A stretch of DNA of 64,000 nucleotides from Arthrobacter pityocampae (GTDB lineage Bacteria > Actinomycetota > Actinomycetes > Actinomycetales > Micrococcaceae), in NCBI RefSeq assembly GCF_002927275.1, contig NZ_PRKW01000002.1, positions 62,001 through 126,000 of the forward strand. The letters are read 5' to 3'. Both the position numbers and the translations under genes were made by a program. Below are positions 39,959-48,665 of this stretch, piece after piece. The stretch's first letter is position 1; each line of letters begins with the position of its first letter. The notes beneath the pieces were generated by a model. It saw only the letters and a list, made by a program, of their open reading frames with translations. It had not been told where the DNA came from and searched no databases.

Positions 39959-40576
39959 TCAGCGGTTTCCGACGACCGCGGCGAAGGCGAGGCCGATCAC
40001 GCCCCCGACGAGGAAACCGGCCGCCACCTGCCCCGCCGTGTGGGCGCCGAGGCGGACCCGCGACCAGCCGACGGCCACCGGCATGGGCAGCAGCAGGAGG
40101 GCGGCCGGTCCGGCGATGGTGACGGCCCCGCACGTGACGAACACGGCGACGGCGGAATGGGCGGAGAGCTTCCACCAGAGATTCACGACGAGCACGAGGG
40201 CCACGCCGGCCACGGTGCACCAGACGGCCGCGACGAGCGCCCACGGGGCGTCGAGGAGCGCGAGGATGCAGAGTCCGACGCCGATGGAGAGGAGTGTTCC
40301 CGCCAGCACCGGGGCGCGCTGGCGTCGTTCACTGATGTGGTGGTCGGTCAGGCGTCCGGCGCGCACGAGCACGAGCACCGCCGCGAGGGGGAGGACGGTC
40401 GTGAAGGTCGCCGCGACTCCCGCCTGGAGGGCGCCCCCGGGCCAGCCGGCGGCGCCGATGGCCGTAGCGACGAGGAAGAGGGTGACCAGCACGGCAGGGG
40501 CGCAGAGCTCACTGATCGCGGCGGCAATCCTGTGCGCCCGGGAGCGGCGCGTGGGCGCGGTGCGCGTGGCGGTCAT
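39959..40576 (-). CDS. PAP2-like membrane protein
   Basis: The 205-residue product has about six hydrophobic helices. The C-terminal half carries the histidine-containing PAP2 motif remnants KLSAHSA and SRVRLGAHTAGQVAAGF, which resemble the phosphatase motifs (SxH and SRxxxGxHxxxD) but with GQ after the last His instead of the usual Asp. It may be a degenerate or divergent lipid phosphatase. AAGGAG precedes ATG 40576. It lies between two terminators, downstream of and on the same strand as the qcr genes but outside that operon. Confidence 0.75.
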   Translation of the reverse strand: MTATRTAPTRRSRAHRIAAAISELCAPAVLVTLFLVATAIGAAGWPGGALQAGVAATFTTVLPLAAVLVLVRAGRLTDHHISERRQRAPVLAGTLLSIGVGLCILALLDAPWALVAAVWCTVAGVALVLVVNLWWKLSAHSAVAVFVTCGAVTIAGPAALLLLPMPVAVGWSRVRLGAHTAGQVAAGFLVGGVIGLAFAAVVGNR

Positions 40577-40625
40577 GGTGGGCTCCTTCGTCGATGGGTG
40601 CGGGTCCTCGACCTGCACGGGGATG

Positions 40626-40662
40626 CAGGAGGGGCCCGGACTGTCCGTCCGGGCCCCTCCTG
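40626..40662 (-). terminator. Terminator of the ctaE-qcrCAB operon
   Basis: A perfect 15-bp stem (CAGGAGGGGCCCGGA and its complement) with a seven-base loop lies 24 bases beyond the qcrB stop. Confidence 0.8.
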
Positions 40663-40685
40663 GTCAGCTGATCGGGAGTTCGTCC

Positions 40686-42371
40686 CTAGCGGCTGGTGAT
40701 GGCCTCGCGGTCCTTCGCACCGGCGACCTCTTCGTGGTGGTCACCGTGCGATGCCTCGATCTCCCGCGGCGTGACAGGTGCGACGCGGTCCTCGAAGAAG
40801 AACCGTGAGACGCGGCCGTGGACCTTGTCCAGACGCGAGACCTTGCCGTCCGCATCGGGCTTCGGGACCATGACCTCGGGCGACTCGAAGGCCACCAGCT
40901 TGTAGCGGCTGTAGTCGTCGACCTGCTCGTGGACCTCGATGAACTCACCGTGCGGCAGGCGGACGATGCGTCCGGTCTCGCGGCCGTGGAGGGCGATCTC
41001 ACGGTCCTTGCGCTGCAGGGCCAGGGAGATGCGGCGCGACACCATGAACGCGGCGATCGGACCGAAGATCACCAGGAAGCGCAGCCAGTAGGTGACGTCG
41101 TTCAGCGACACCATGAAGTGGGTCGCGATGAGGTCGGAGCTGGCGGCTGCCCACATCACGCAGTAGAACGTGACGCCTGCGACGCCGATCGCCGTGCGGG
41201 TCGGCGCGTTGCGGGGGCGGTTGAGCAGGTGGTGCTCCCGCTTGTCCTTCGTGACCCAGGCTTCGATCCAGGGCCAGGCGAACATCGCGGTGAACACGAT
41301 CATCGCGGGGACCAGCGCAGGGATCAGGACGTTCAGCGAGAGCGTGTTGACACCCCAGGGGAAGGGGAGCAGGAACTCGAAGGTGAAGTTGTCGCCGAGC
41401 GTCCCGGGCATCAGGCGGAGGGCGCCGTCGACCCAGCCGATGTACCAGTCCGGCTGGGTGCCGGCGGACACGGGCGAGGGATCGTACGGGCCGTAGTTCC
41501 AGATCGGGTTGATGGTGAAGGCGGCGGCGATCGCGGCCAGGACACCGAACACGATGAAGAAGAAGCCACCGGCCTTCGCCGCGTACACGGGGCCGACGGG
41601 GTAGCCGACGACGTTCGTGTTGGTCCGGCCGGGGCCGGGGAACTGGGAGTGCTTGTGCAGCACGACCATGAACAGGTGGATACCGATCAGCAGCAGGATC
41701 ACCGCGGGGATCAGGAGGATGTGCAGCACGTACAGGCGACCGATGATCATCGTGCCCGGGAACTCGCCGCCGAAGAGGAAGAAGCTCAGGTACGTGCCCA
41801 CCACGGGGATGGCCTTCATGACGCCGTCGATGATGCGCAGTCCGTTGCCGGAGAGCAGGTCGTCGGGGAGCGAGTAGCCGGTGAAGCCGGCGGCCAGGCT
41901 CAGGATGAGGAGGACGCAGCCGACGACCCAGTTGAACTCGCGGGGGCGGCGGAAGGCGCCGGTGAAGAAGACTCGGAGCATGTGCACGGCCACGGAGGCC
42001 ACGAACAGGAGGGCCGCCCAGTGGTGGATCTGCCGCATGAACAGGCCGCCGCGGATGTCGAAGGAGATGTCCAGCGACGAGGCGTAGGCGACGGACATCT
42101 CGACGCCACGCAGCGGCAGGTAGCTGCCGTCGTAGTTCGTCTCGGCCATCGAGGGGTCGTAGAAGAAGGTGAGGAACGTCCCGGAGATCAGCAGGATGAC
42201 GAAGGTGTACAGTGCCACCTCGCCGAACATGAACGTCCAGTGGTCGGGGAAGATCTTCCGGCCGAACTCCTTGACGATCCCCGAGCCGCCGACCCGGGAG
42301 TCGACATAGTCGGTGACCTTACCCACGCGCGTCTTCGGCACGTAGGGTTTTGCTGCAGTGGTACTGCTCAT
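40686..42371 (-). CDS. qcrB: Cytochrome bc1 complex cytochrome b subunit
   Basis: QcrB oxidises menaquinol and carries two b hemes in the membrane. The 561-residue product is of the long actinobacterial type. Its heme ligands lie in RQIHHWAALLFVASVAVHMLR and in the later HILLIPAVILLLIGIHLF segment. The C-terminal extension of about 120 residues beyond the last helix is typical for the bc1-aa3 supercomplex. The start ATG follows the qcrA stop by a single base. Last gene of ctaE-qcrC-qcrA-qcrB. Confidence 0.97.
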   Translation of the reverse strand: MSSTTAAKPYVPKTRVGKVTDYVDSRVGGSGIVKEFGRKIFPDHWTFMFGEVALYTFVILLISGTFLTFFYDPSMAETNYDGSYLPLRGVEMSVAYASSLDISFDIRGGLFMRQIHHWAALLFVASVAVHMLRVFFTGAFRRPREFNWVVGCVLLILSLAAGFTGYSLPDDLLSGNGLRIIDGVMKAIPVVGTYLSFFLFGGEFPGTMIIGRLYVLHILLIPAVILLLIGIHLFMVVLHKHSQFPGPGRTNTNVVGYPVGPVYAAKAGGFFFIVFGVLAAIAAAFTINPIWNYGPYDPSPVSAGTQPDWYIGWVDGALRLMPGTLGDNFTFEFLLPFPWGVNTLSLNVLIPALVPAMIVFTAMFAWPWIEAWVTKDKREHHLLNRPRNAPTRTAIGVAGVTFYCVMWAAASSDLIATHFMVSLNDVTYWLRFLVIFGPIAAFMVSRRISLALQRKDREIALHGRETGRIVRLPHGEFIEVHEQVDDYSRYKLVAFESPEVMVPKPDADGKVSRLDKVHGRVSRFFFEDRVAPVTPREIEASHGDHHEEVAGAKDREAITSR

Positions 42372-42372
42372 G

Positions 42373-43395
42373 TCAGCCTCGCTCCCAGAAACTAGGTCCT
42401 ACGGGTTCTTGGAAATCGCTCGACGCGACCAGGTAGCCTTCGCTGTCGACCTCGATGGGCAGCTGCGGCAGGGGACGTGCGGCCGGCCCGAAGATCACCT
42501 TGCACTCCTGCTCGAGGTCGAACGTGGACTGGTGGCACGGGCACAGCAGGTGATGCGTCTGCTGCTCGTACAGTGCCACCGGGCAGCCGACGTGCGTGCA
42601 GATCTTCGAGTACGCGACGATGCCGTCGTATGCCCAGTCCTCGCGGCCGGGGGAGGGGTTGAGCTCCTCGGGGTCCAGCCGCATGAGGAGGACGACGGCC
42701 TTGGCCTTCTCCTCGAGCTTGTGCTCCGCCTCGTTCAGCCCCTCGGGGATGACGTGGAACGCCGACCCGATGGTAACGTCCGAGGCGCGGATGGGCGTAC
42801 CGCTCGGGTCCCGGGTCAGGCGGACGCCGGTGTCCCACATGGTCTGCCTCAGCACGTCGCCGGGCAGGGGGCCCAGGTCGCGGAAGATGGCGATCGCCGG
42901 GAGCGGAGCGAGGAGTGCGGCCCCGAGGAGGGTGTTCCGGATCAGCGGGCGGCGCTTGATCCCGGACTCGTCGAGGATGTCGTTGACGATCTTCTCGGCG
43001 TCGCGGCGGTCCTGCTCCGGGCGGATCTCGTGGCGACTCTCGGTGACCTCGTGGTCTGGCATGAGCGTCTTGGCCCAGTGGACGATGCCGACGCCGATGC
43101 CCAGCATGGCGAACGCCGTACCGAGACCGAGCAGCAGGTTCTGGAGACGAAGCCGTGCGATCGTCTGATCGAGCTCCACGAAGAAGTAGCCCGCGAAGAA
43201 GAGCAGGGTGCCGAGGATCGAGATGAAGAACAGCAGGGCGACCTGGCGCTCGGCACGCTTCTCGGCGCGCGGGTCACGGTCGGCGAGACGCGGGCGGTGG
43301 GGCGGGAGGCCCGGGTTCTCGAACTGCTCCGGAGTCCGCCCCGGCGTTGCAACGGTGACCGAGCTTCCGGGAGCGCCGTGGCTAGAGTCGGCCAT
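42373..43395 (-). CDS. qcrA: Cytochrome bc1 complex Rieske iron-sulfur subunit
   Basis: QcrA carries electrons from the quinol site to the cytochrome c subunit by its 2Fe-2S cluster. The 340-residue product has three N-terminal membrane helices, as in actinobacterial Rieske proteins (instead of one), and a C-terminal Rieske domain with CTHVGC and CPCHQSTFD supplying the two Cys and two His ligands. GAGGG precedes ATG 43395. It lies 69 bases after qcrC and directly before qcrB. Confidence 0.96.
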   Translation of the reverse strand: MADSSHGAPGSSVTVATPGRTPEQFENPGLPPHRPRLADRDPRAEKRAERQVALLFFISILGTLLFFAGYFFVELDQTIARLRLQNLLLGLGTAFAMLGIGVGIVHWAKTLMPDHEVTESRHEIRPEQDRRDAEKIVNDILDESGIKRRPLIRNTLLGAALLAPLPAIAIFRDLGPLPGDVLRQTMWDTGVRLTRDPSGTPIRASDVTIGSAFHVIPEGLNEAEHKLEEKAKAVVLLMRLDPEELNPSPGREDWAYDGIVAYSKICTHVGCPVALYEQQTHHLLCPCHQSTFDLEQECKVIFGPAARPLPQLPIEVDSEGYLVASSDFQEPVGPSFWERG

Positions 43396-43464
43396 GATCC
43401 CTCATATCTTTCATTAGGTACTGCGAGTCTGTAAGTGATTCGTTCACGAGGCGCTCCCGGATGG

Positions 43465-44256
43465 TCAGGAGGACCGCGACGTGAGCCACACGGTGAAGGC
43501 GATGATGACACCGAGGCCGGCGACCCAGATGAACAGGCCCTCCGAGACGGGGCCGAGCGAACCGAGATCGGCTCCGCCGGGGGAACCCTGCTCCTCGATC
43601 GTCTTCAGGAAGGCGATGATGTCCTGCTTGTCCTCGGGGGTGACGTTCGCGTCGTTGAAGACGGGCATGTTCTGCGGGCCGGTGACCATGGCTTCGTAGA
43701 TGTGCTTCTCGCTCACGTCGGCCAGGCCCGGGGCGTACTTGCCGCGGGTGAGGGCGCCGCCGGCTGCTGCCGCGTTGTGGCACATGGCGCAGTTGACCCG
43801 GAACAGCTCGCCGCCGTGGGCCGGATCGCCCTGGGAGGCGTCGGTGATCTCCTCGGAGGGGATGGCGGGACCGGCGCCGAGCGACGCGACGTACGCCGCC
43901 AGCTGGCCGACCTGCTCGTCGGTGAACTGGACGGGCTTGGCCTGCGCCTGCGGGCCGTCCATCTGCATGGGCATGCGGCCGGTGCCGACCTGGAAGTCGA
44001 CGGAGGCTGCTCCGACGCCGACCAGCGACGGCGCGGCGTCCGAGCCCGTGGCCCCGATGCCGTGGCACGAGGCGCAGTTGGCCACGAAGAGCTTGTTGCC
44101 CTCTTCGACCTCGTCCTCGCTGGCGGTGGTGGTCTGTGCCTGCGCCTGGTTGGCGGAACTGGCGGCAGCGTAGAGACTGCCGGTAAAGAGGAGCGCCATC
44201 AGCAGCAGCGCCAGCGCTGCGAGGGGGTGACGCCGCCTCTGGGAGAGTGCCTTCAC
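43465..44256 (-). CDS. qcrC: Cytochrome bc1 complex diheme cytochrome c subunit
   Basis: In actinobacteria QcrC replaces the separate c1 and soluble cytochrome c. The 263-residue product has an N-terminal signal/anchor helix (about 11-31), two c-heme motifs CASCH (61-65) and CAMCH (156-160), with axial Met candidates in MPMQM and NMPVF, and a C-terminal membrane helix (about 240-260). Start is GTG 44256 after AGGAA. A dyad resembling that upstream of ctaC lies between ctaE and this gene, overlapping a TAGAAT hexamer, so qcrCAB may have an internal promoter. Confidence 0.96.
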   Translation of the reverse strand: MKALSQRRRHPLAALALLLMALLFTGSLYAAASSANQAQAQTTTASEDEVEEGNKLFVANCASCHGIGATGSDAAPSLVGVGAASVDFQVGTGRMPMQMDGPQAQAKPVQFTDEQVGQLAAYVASLGAGPAIPSEEITDASQGDPAHGGELFRVNCAMCHNAAAAGGALTRGKYAPGLADVSEKHIYEAMVTGPQNMPVFNDANVTPEDKQDIIAFLKTIEEQGSPGGADLGSLGPVSEGLFIWVAGLGVIIAFTVWLTSRSS

Positions 44257-44307
44257 GGGGTGGTTCCTGCCTTTTCGATGCGAGCGCTGCGGAGATTCTT
44301 CACTGAA

Positions 44308-44324
44308 TTCTACCTCTAGTAGAA
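44308..44324 (-). promoter_or_regulatory. TTCTAC-N5-GTAGAA dyad upstream of qcrC
   Basis: This is a perfect six-base inverted repeat around five bases in the ctaE-qcrC gap, 52 bases before the qcrC start. On the minus strand its distal arm overlaps TAGAAT, a good -10. It is the most symmetrical of the three copies in this region. Confidence 0.6.
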
Positions 44325-44340
44325 GAGACTACAGGAGGAG

Positions 44341-44979
44341 TCACTTGAGGAAGTAGATGATGATGAACAGGCCGATCCAGACGACGTCGACGAAGTGCCA
44401 GTAGTAGGACGTCACGATGGCCGAGGTGGCTTCGAAGTGCCCGAACTGACGGGCGATGAAGGCGCGCCCGATGATGAGCAGGAACGCGACGAGACCGCCG
44501 ATCACGTGGAGCCCGTGGAAGCCGGTGGTTATGTAGAAGGCCGAGCCGAAGGCGTTGGAGTTCAGCGCGATGCCCTCGGCGACGAGCTCCGCGTACTCGT
44601 AGGCCTGCACGGACACGAAGATCGCGCCCATGACGAAGGTGAGCAGGAACCACTCGACCATGCCCCAGCGTGCGAGCTGGAAGAGGCCGCCCGTCCTGCG
44701 GGGCTGGAGGCGCTCGGCGGCGAAGACGCCGAACTGGCAGCTGAACGAGCTCGACACCAGGATGACGGTGTTCACGAGCGCGAAGGGCACGTTCAGCTTC
44801 TCGGTCTCCATCGCCCACAGCTCGCCCGAAGTGGAGCGCAGGGTGAAGTACATGGCAAAGAGGCCGGCGAAGAACATCAACTCGCTGGACAGCCACACCA
44901 CGGTTCCGACGGAGACCATGTTGGGGCGGTTCAGGGCGGGATGCGGGGCGGCGCTGGGGGCTTGGGTCGCGGATGTCAC
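44341..44979 (-). CDS. ctaE: Cytochrome c oxidase subunit III
   Basis: Subunit III stabilises the oxidase and its proton intake. The 212-residue product has the five-to-seven helix heme-copper oxidase III pattern, with [32 protein letters not shown] and the terminal [20 protein letters not shown] typical of the family. Start is GTG 44979, six bases after CATAAT, so it appears leaderless. It leads the ctaE-qcrC-qcrA-qcrB block and is divergent from trpD, an arrangement common in actinobacteria. Confidence 0.96.
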   Translation of the reverse strand: MTSATQAPSAAPHPALNRPNMVSVGTVVWLSSELMFFAGLFAMYFTLRSTSGELWAMETEKLNVPFALVNTVILVSSSFSCQFGVFAAERLQPRRTGGLFQLARWGMVEWFLLTFVMGAIFVSVQAYEYAELVAEGIALNSNAFGSAFYITTGFHGLHVIGGLVAFLLIIGRAFIARQFGHFEATSAIVTSYYWHFVDVVWIGLFIIIYFLK

Positions 44980-44985
44980 AGACTC

Positions 44986-44991
44986 ATTATG
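44986..44991 (-). promoter_or_regulatory. -10 box of leaderless ctaE
   Basis: On the minus strand CATAAT (5 of 6 to consensus) is followed by six bases and the GTG at 44979. Confidence 0.5.
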
Positions 44992-45098
44992 TCCCCAAGA
45001 TCAGCGCGACCACCAACGCGAAACCGCCGTTGCACGGGCGGTTGCGCGCCGGGAGGGGTGTGACGCCCGTGATTCCGCGGAACTTCCCCGAGATGACT

Positions 45099-45115
45099 TT
45101 CTACAATTCGTAGAT
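45099..45115. promoter_or_regulatory. TCTAC-N5-GTAGA dyad in the ctaE/trpD gap
   Basis: TTCTAC, AATTC, GTAGAT, with five perfect base pairs per arm (45100-45104 and 45110-45114). On the plus strand it overlaps TACAAT (45102-45107) and adjoins TAATCT (45115-45120), the -10 of leaderless trpD. It could act on trpD, on ctaE, or on both. Confidence 0.55.
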
Positions 45116-45126
45116 AATCTTGGACG

Positions 45127-46188
45127 GTGAGCCTGACAACAAGCCCTGCCACGGTGCAGCCCACCTGGCCGTCGATCTTCTCGTCCCTCCTCGCGGGCAC
45201 CGATCTGAGCGTGGAGCAGAGCCGCTGGGCGATGGACACGATCATGGCGGGCGAGGCGAGCCACGCCCAGATCGCAGGCTTCCTGGTCGCCCTGCGGGCC
45301 AAGGGGGAGTCCGTCGACGAGCTCACAGGACTGGTCGAGGCGATGCTCGGCAGGGCACACCGCATCCGGGTGGCCGGTCCCACGCTCGACATCGTCGGGA
45401 CCGGCGGCGACGGGCTGGGCACGCTCAACATCTCCACCATGGCCTCGCTGGTGGCCGTGGGTGCGGGTGCGAGGGTCGTCAAGCACGGCAATCGGGGGGC
45501 CTCCTCCGCCTCCGGCGCCGCGGACGTGATCGAGGAGCTCGGGGTGCGGCTCGATCTGCTGCCGGCCGACGTCGCCCGGACGGCCGAACGGGCCGGGATC
45601 ACGTTCTGCTTCGCGCAGGTCTTCCACCCGTCCATGAAGCACGTCGCCGTGCCGCGCCGTGAACTCGGGATCCCCACGGCCTTCAACTTCCTGGGGCCGT
45701 TGAGCAACCCGGCCGGGGTCGGAGCGCAGGCGCTCGGCTGCGCCGATGCGAGGATGGCGCCCCTGATGGCCGGCGTCCTCGCGGCCCGGGGGATCCGCGC
45801 CCTCGTCTTCCGGGGCGACGACGGTCGGGACAAGCTGACCACCAGCGGCTCCTCCACGGTATGGGAGGTCCGCGACGGGCAGGTGCGGACCCAGGAGGTG
45901 CACCCCGGGGACTTCGGGCTCGACGTCGTGCCCGTCGATGCGCTGCGCGGTACCGACGCCGCCGGCAACGCGGCCGTGGTCCGCTCCGTGCTGGGCGGCG
46001 GGACCGGACCCGTACGGGACGCCGTCGTCCTCAACGCCGCCGCGGGCCTCGTGGCACTGGAGCCGGCCGCGGAGGGAAGCCTCGTGGACCGCATCACGGC
46101 GGCCATGCAGCGCGCGCGCACGTCGATCGATTCCGGCGCCGCTGCGGCCGTCCTGGAGCGCTGGGTCGAGGTCAGCCGCTCCTACTGA
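45127..46188 (+). CDS. trpD: Anthranilate phosphoribosyltransferase
   Basis: TrpD joins anthranilate and PRPP in tryptophan synthesis. The 353-residue product has the PRPP-binding [17 protein letters not shown], the [16 protein letters not shown] loop and [15 protein letters not shown] 45127 is six bases after TAATCT, so it appears leaderless. No other trp gene is near; a lone trpD beside ctaE recurs in actinobacteria. Confidence 0.95.
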   Translation: MSLTTSPATVQPTWPSIFSSLLAGTDLSVEQSRWAMDTIMAGEASHAQIAGFLVALRAKGESVDELTGLVEAMLGRAHRIRVAGPTLDIVGTGGDGLGTLNISTMASLVAVGAGARVVKHGNRGASSASGAADVIEELGVRLDLLPADVARTAERAGITFCFAQVFHPSMKHVAVPRRELGIPTAFNFLGPLSNPAGVGAQALGCADARMAPLMAGVLAARGIRALVFRGDDGRDKLTTSGSSTVWEVRDGQVRTQEVHPGDFGLDVVPVDALRGTDAAGNAAVVRSVLGGGTGPVRDAVVLNAAAGLVALEPAAEGSLVDRITAAMQRARTSIDSGAAAAVLERWVEVSRSY

Positions 46189-46215
46189 CCGTTCCTGCGG
46201 GCGCCGCGGGGGCTC

Positions 46216-46497
46216 TCAGCTCTCGAAGCCCAGGGAGAAGGCCGCGTCGAGGTCGTGCTGCGAGTAGGAGCGGAAGGCGATCTGCGTCGTCGTCGAGCGG
46301 ATGCCCTCGATCTTCGAGAGGCGGTCGGCGATGACGTCGGCCAGGTCCTCGTGGCGGCTCACGCGGGCGACGGCGATGAGATCCCACTCGCCCGTCACCG
46401 AGTACACCTCGCTGATTCCGGCGATCTCGGAAATTGCCTGCGCGCTCTCGGGGATGCGGGAGGCGTCGGTCTGGATGAGGACGAATGCTGTGATCAT
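46216..46497 (-). CDS. Lrp/AsnC ligand-binding (RAM) domain protein without DNA-binding domain
   Basis: The 93-residue product consists only of the RAM effector-binding domain of Lrp/AsnC regulators (ITAFVLIQTDASRIPESAQAISEIAGISEVYSVTGEWDL in outline); the usual N-terminal helix-turn-helix is absent. AAAGG lies eight bases before ATG 46497. Stand-alone RAM proteins may bind amino acids or modulate full-length Lrp partners. It is the terminal neighbour of trpD, convergent, which suggests but does not show an amino-acid role. Confidence 0.85.
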   Translation of the reverse strand: MITAFVLIQTDASRIPESAQAISEIAGISEVYSVTGEWDLIAVARVSRHEDLADVIADRLSKIEGIRSTTTQIAFRSYSQHDLDAAFSLGFES

Positions 46498-46527
46498 GGC
46501 ATGCCTTTCGGGAAGGTGGATTCGGAC

Positions 46528-46986
46528 CTACGCTACCGGCCGGCGTCGCCGCCGGACCACGTGGTGGACGACGCGCGGGAGCAGCAGGAACACACCGAGG
46601 ACGATCAGCGTGACGACCTGGAAGCTGAGTGCGACCCCGGCGCCGGACAGCGCGCGCACGGCCAGGCCGCCGGCGACGGTCCCCAGCCACAGGACCACCC
46701 CGGTGGGCCAGGGTGTGCCGGGGGACCGCCAGGCGCGTACGGCCAGGGCCGCGGCGGTGTAGGCGAGGAGGAACGGCCAGGCGGTCTCGGCCACGCCGGC
46801 GACGGTGACGCCGTGCTCGTGCGTGCGCCGCCCAGAGGCGGCGAACACGAGGATCAGGACGACGTCGGCGAAACCCCAGCCGACCGGGGCCGCCGGGGCG
46901 CGACCCGACACTGCGCGGCCCGACACTGCTCGACCTGCCGGGGACGACGTCGCACGGGCGGGATGGGGGGAGGTGCTGCTGGGCAT
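46528..46986 (-). CDS. DUF3054 family membrane protein
   Basis: The 152-residue product has about four hydrophobic helices after a disordered 35-residue N terminus containing the repeated unit GRAVS. The family pattern is VLILVFAASGRRTHEHG, then AETAWPFLLAYTAAALA, ending with an Arg-rich tail. The function is unknown. ATG 46986 lies six bases after TAGGCT (46993-46998), indicating a leaderless message. The RAM gene follows 30 bases downstream and may be co-transcribed. Confidence 0.8.
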   Translation of the reverse strand: MPSSTSPHPARATSSPAGRAVSGRAVSGRAPAAPVGWGFADVVLILVFAASGRRTHEHGVTVAGVAETAWPFLLAYTAAALAVRAWRSPGTPWPTGVVLWLGTVAGGLAVRALSGAGVALSFQVVTLIVLGVFLLLPRVVHHVVRRRRRPVA

Positions 46987-46992
46987 GGCACC

Positions 46993-46998
46993 AGCCTA
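46993..46998 (-). promoter_or_regulatory. -10 box of the leaderless DUF3054 gene
   Basis: On the minus strand TAGGCT is followed by six bases and ATG 46986. Confidence 0.45.
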
Positions 46999-47251
46999 GT
47001 TGCCCCGGACCAGGTGGATGCCGTCGTCGTGCCCGTCGTCGTGCCCGTGGACCGGGGGGCGGGTGATCCACTGCGCAAGGGAGCGCGGCACCGGTGGTGC
47101 ACGGTCCACCGGGATCGGGACCCTACCTCCGGTTCCGGACCGCACAGCGCACGCACAGCCTCGGGGAAGCCGTGCCACACGCGGGTCCGTCACGGTGGTG
47201 GTGGGGTACGGAAGCCTTTCATCGGGTGGGGCCGACATCCCGGCCCCGCGC

Positions 47252-48358
47252 TCAGGTGGCGTGCTCCGGTGTGCCCGGGCTTGCTGCATCGGGTTCCGGG
47301 GCGGAGGCGAAGAGATCGAGGCCGAGACTCCGGGACAGGCTCCGCGTGGCGTGCTGCCCGCGGACGCTGGTACCCGCGGCGTCGAGCCGGGGCGAGTAGG
47401 TGGCCATCGCGCCCTTGCCCGGGGCCACAGTGACGATGCCCCCGGACACCCCGCTCTTGCCCGGCAGCCCGACCTCGTAGAGCCAGTCGCCCGAGCGCTG
47501 GTACATGCCGGAGGTGGCCATGACGGCGAGGGTGTCCCGGCAGACGGACGGACCGACGACCCGCTCGTGGGTCAGGGGGTTGACCCCGCCGTCGGCCAGG
47601 GTGGCGCCCATCACCGCGAGGCCCCTGGCAGTGACGAGGAGCGAGCACTGCCGGGTGTAGATGTCCGTGGTGAGCAGGGGATCGTAGGACATGTGCCCGT
47701 AGCTCCTGAGCAGTGCGGCGAGCGCACGGTTCCGGTGGTTGGTAGCAGCCTCCGAGTCATAGACCTGCGCGTCGAGCTGGAGCCTCCGGCCGGCGAAACG
47801 GGACATGCCCTCCTGCAGGTACTGCCACTTGGCGGCGGCGGAGTCCCCGGGGGTGAGGCTGATCATGACGAGCGCCCCTGCGTTCACCATCGGGTTCCTG
47901 GGGCTGCCCCCGTTGAGCTCGAGCGCCATGACGGAATCGAAGGCCAGTCCCGTGTTGTTGACCCCGACGGCCTGCCGCACAGTGGTGTGACCGATGGCGT
48001 CGCACACCAGCGCGAAGGTGAAGGCCTTCGAGATCGACTGGAGGGAGAAGGCGTCCTGTGCGTCGCCTATCGAGAACGAGTTGCCGTCCACCCCGCAGAC
48101 ACTGATCCCGAACCGGCCCGGGTCGGCGGCCGCGAGCGAGGGGATGTAGTCGGCCACGGTGCCGTCGTCGAGCGTGGCGTAGGTTGCATGGGCGCTGCGC
48201 AGCAGGCCGCTCACCGTGCGGCGGGGCGGGAGGTGCCCCGTCGAGGTGAACGGCGCATCCCCGGACGGGTCGGCGGCGCGCCCCGGGCTGAGCAGGTCGA
48301 GGTCGCCGCTGTCCCGGCCGCCGGCGGAGTGCGCCAGGATGCTTGCGTTGCGGTCCAT
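47252..48358 (-). CDS. glsA: Glutaminase
   Basis: Glutaminase hydrolyses glutamine to glutamate and ammonia. The 368-residue product has the serine-hydrolase fold shared with beta-lactamases, with the S-x-x-K motif Ser108-Ile-Ser-Lys111, plus NPMVNAGA, the conserved YNSE-like VYDSEAATNHRN, and GKSGVSGGIVTVAPGK near the end. AAGGAG four bases before ATG 48358 fixes the start; a longer frame upstream is not glutaminase-like. About 45 N-terminal residues exceed the core family and look disordered. Monocistronic. Confidence 0.93.
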   Translation of the reverse strand: MDRNASILAHSAGGRDSGDLDLLSPGRAADPSGDAPFTSTGHLPPRRTVSGLLRSAHATYATLDDGTVADYIPSLAAADPGRFGISVCGVDGNSFSIGDAQDAFSLQSISKAFTFALVCDAIGHTTVRQAVGVNNTGLAFDSVMALELNGGSPRNPMVNAGALVMISLTPGDSAAAKWQYLQEGMSRFAGRRLQLDAQVYDSEAATNHRNRALAALLRSYGHMSYDPLLTTDIYTRQCSLLVTARGLAVMGATLADGGVNPLTHERVVGPSVCRDTLAVMATSGMYQRSGDWLYEVGLPGKSGVSGGIVTVAPGKGAMATYSPRLDAAGTSVRGQHATRSLSRSLGLDLFASAPEPDAASPGTPEHAT

Positions 48359-48665
48359 CGTTCTCCTTCGGGCTCTCCGGCGTCTGCCGTGCAGTCCGTG
48401 CTGCGCCGCCTCCGGCGGCCGGATCCCTCGTCCTGACGGGTCGTGGCCTCGTCGGCTCGCCGGGCCGACCGGCTCCCAGTATGTCCCGTCGCGTGGTGCG
48501 CCGGTCCCCTCCGGACGCAGATCATGCCTCGTACCGGCGTGAATCACCCGTGCCGGGTGTGGGACCTGCCGACCCGGTGGCCGAAGCTGGCCGGAGTCGT
48601 CGTGCGGCTCACTGGCGGGGGTGTGGACCACGGACGGCGTCCCGCGCGAGGTCAGGAGCACTCCC
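48359..48665. other. 307-base divergent intergenic region
   Basis: It separates the glutaminase gene (minus) from the membrane-protein gene (plus). Only the two ribosome sites at its ends are evident. I see no convincing promoter pair, hairpin or small gene. Confidence 0.35.
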
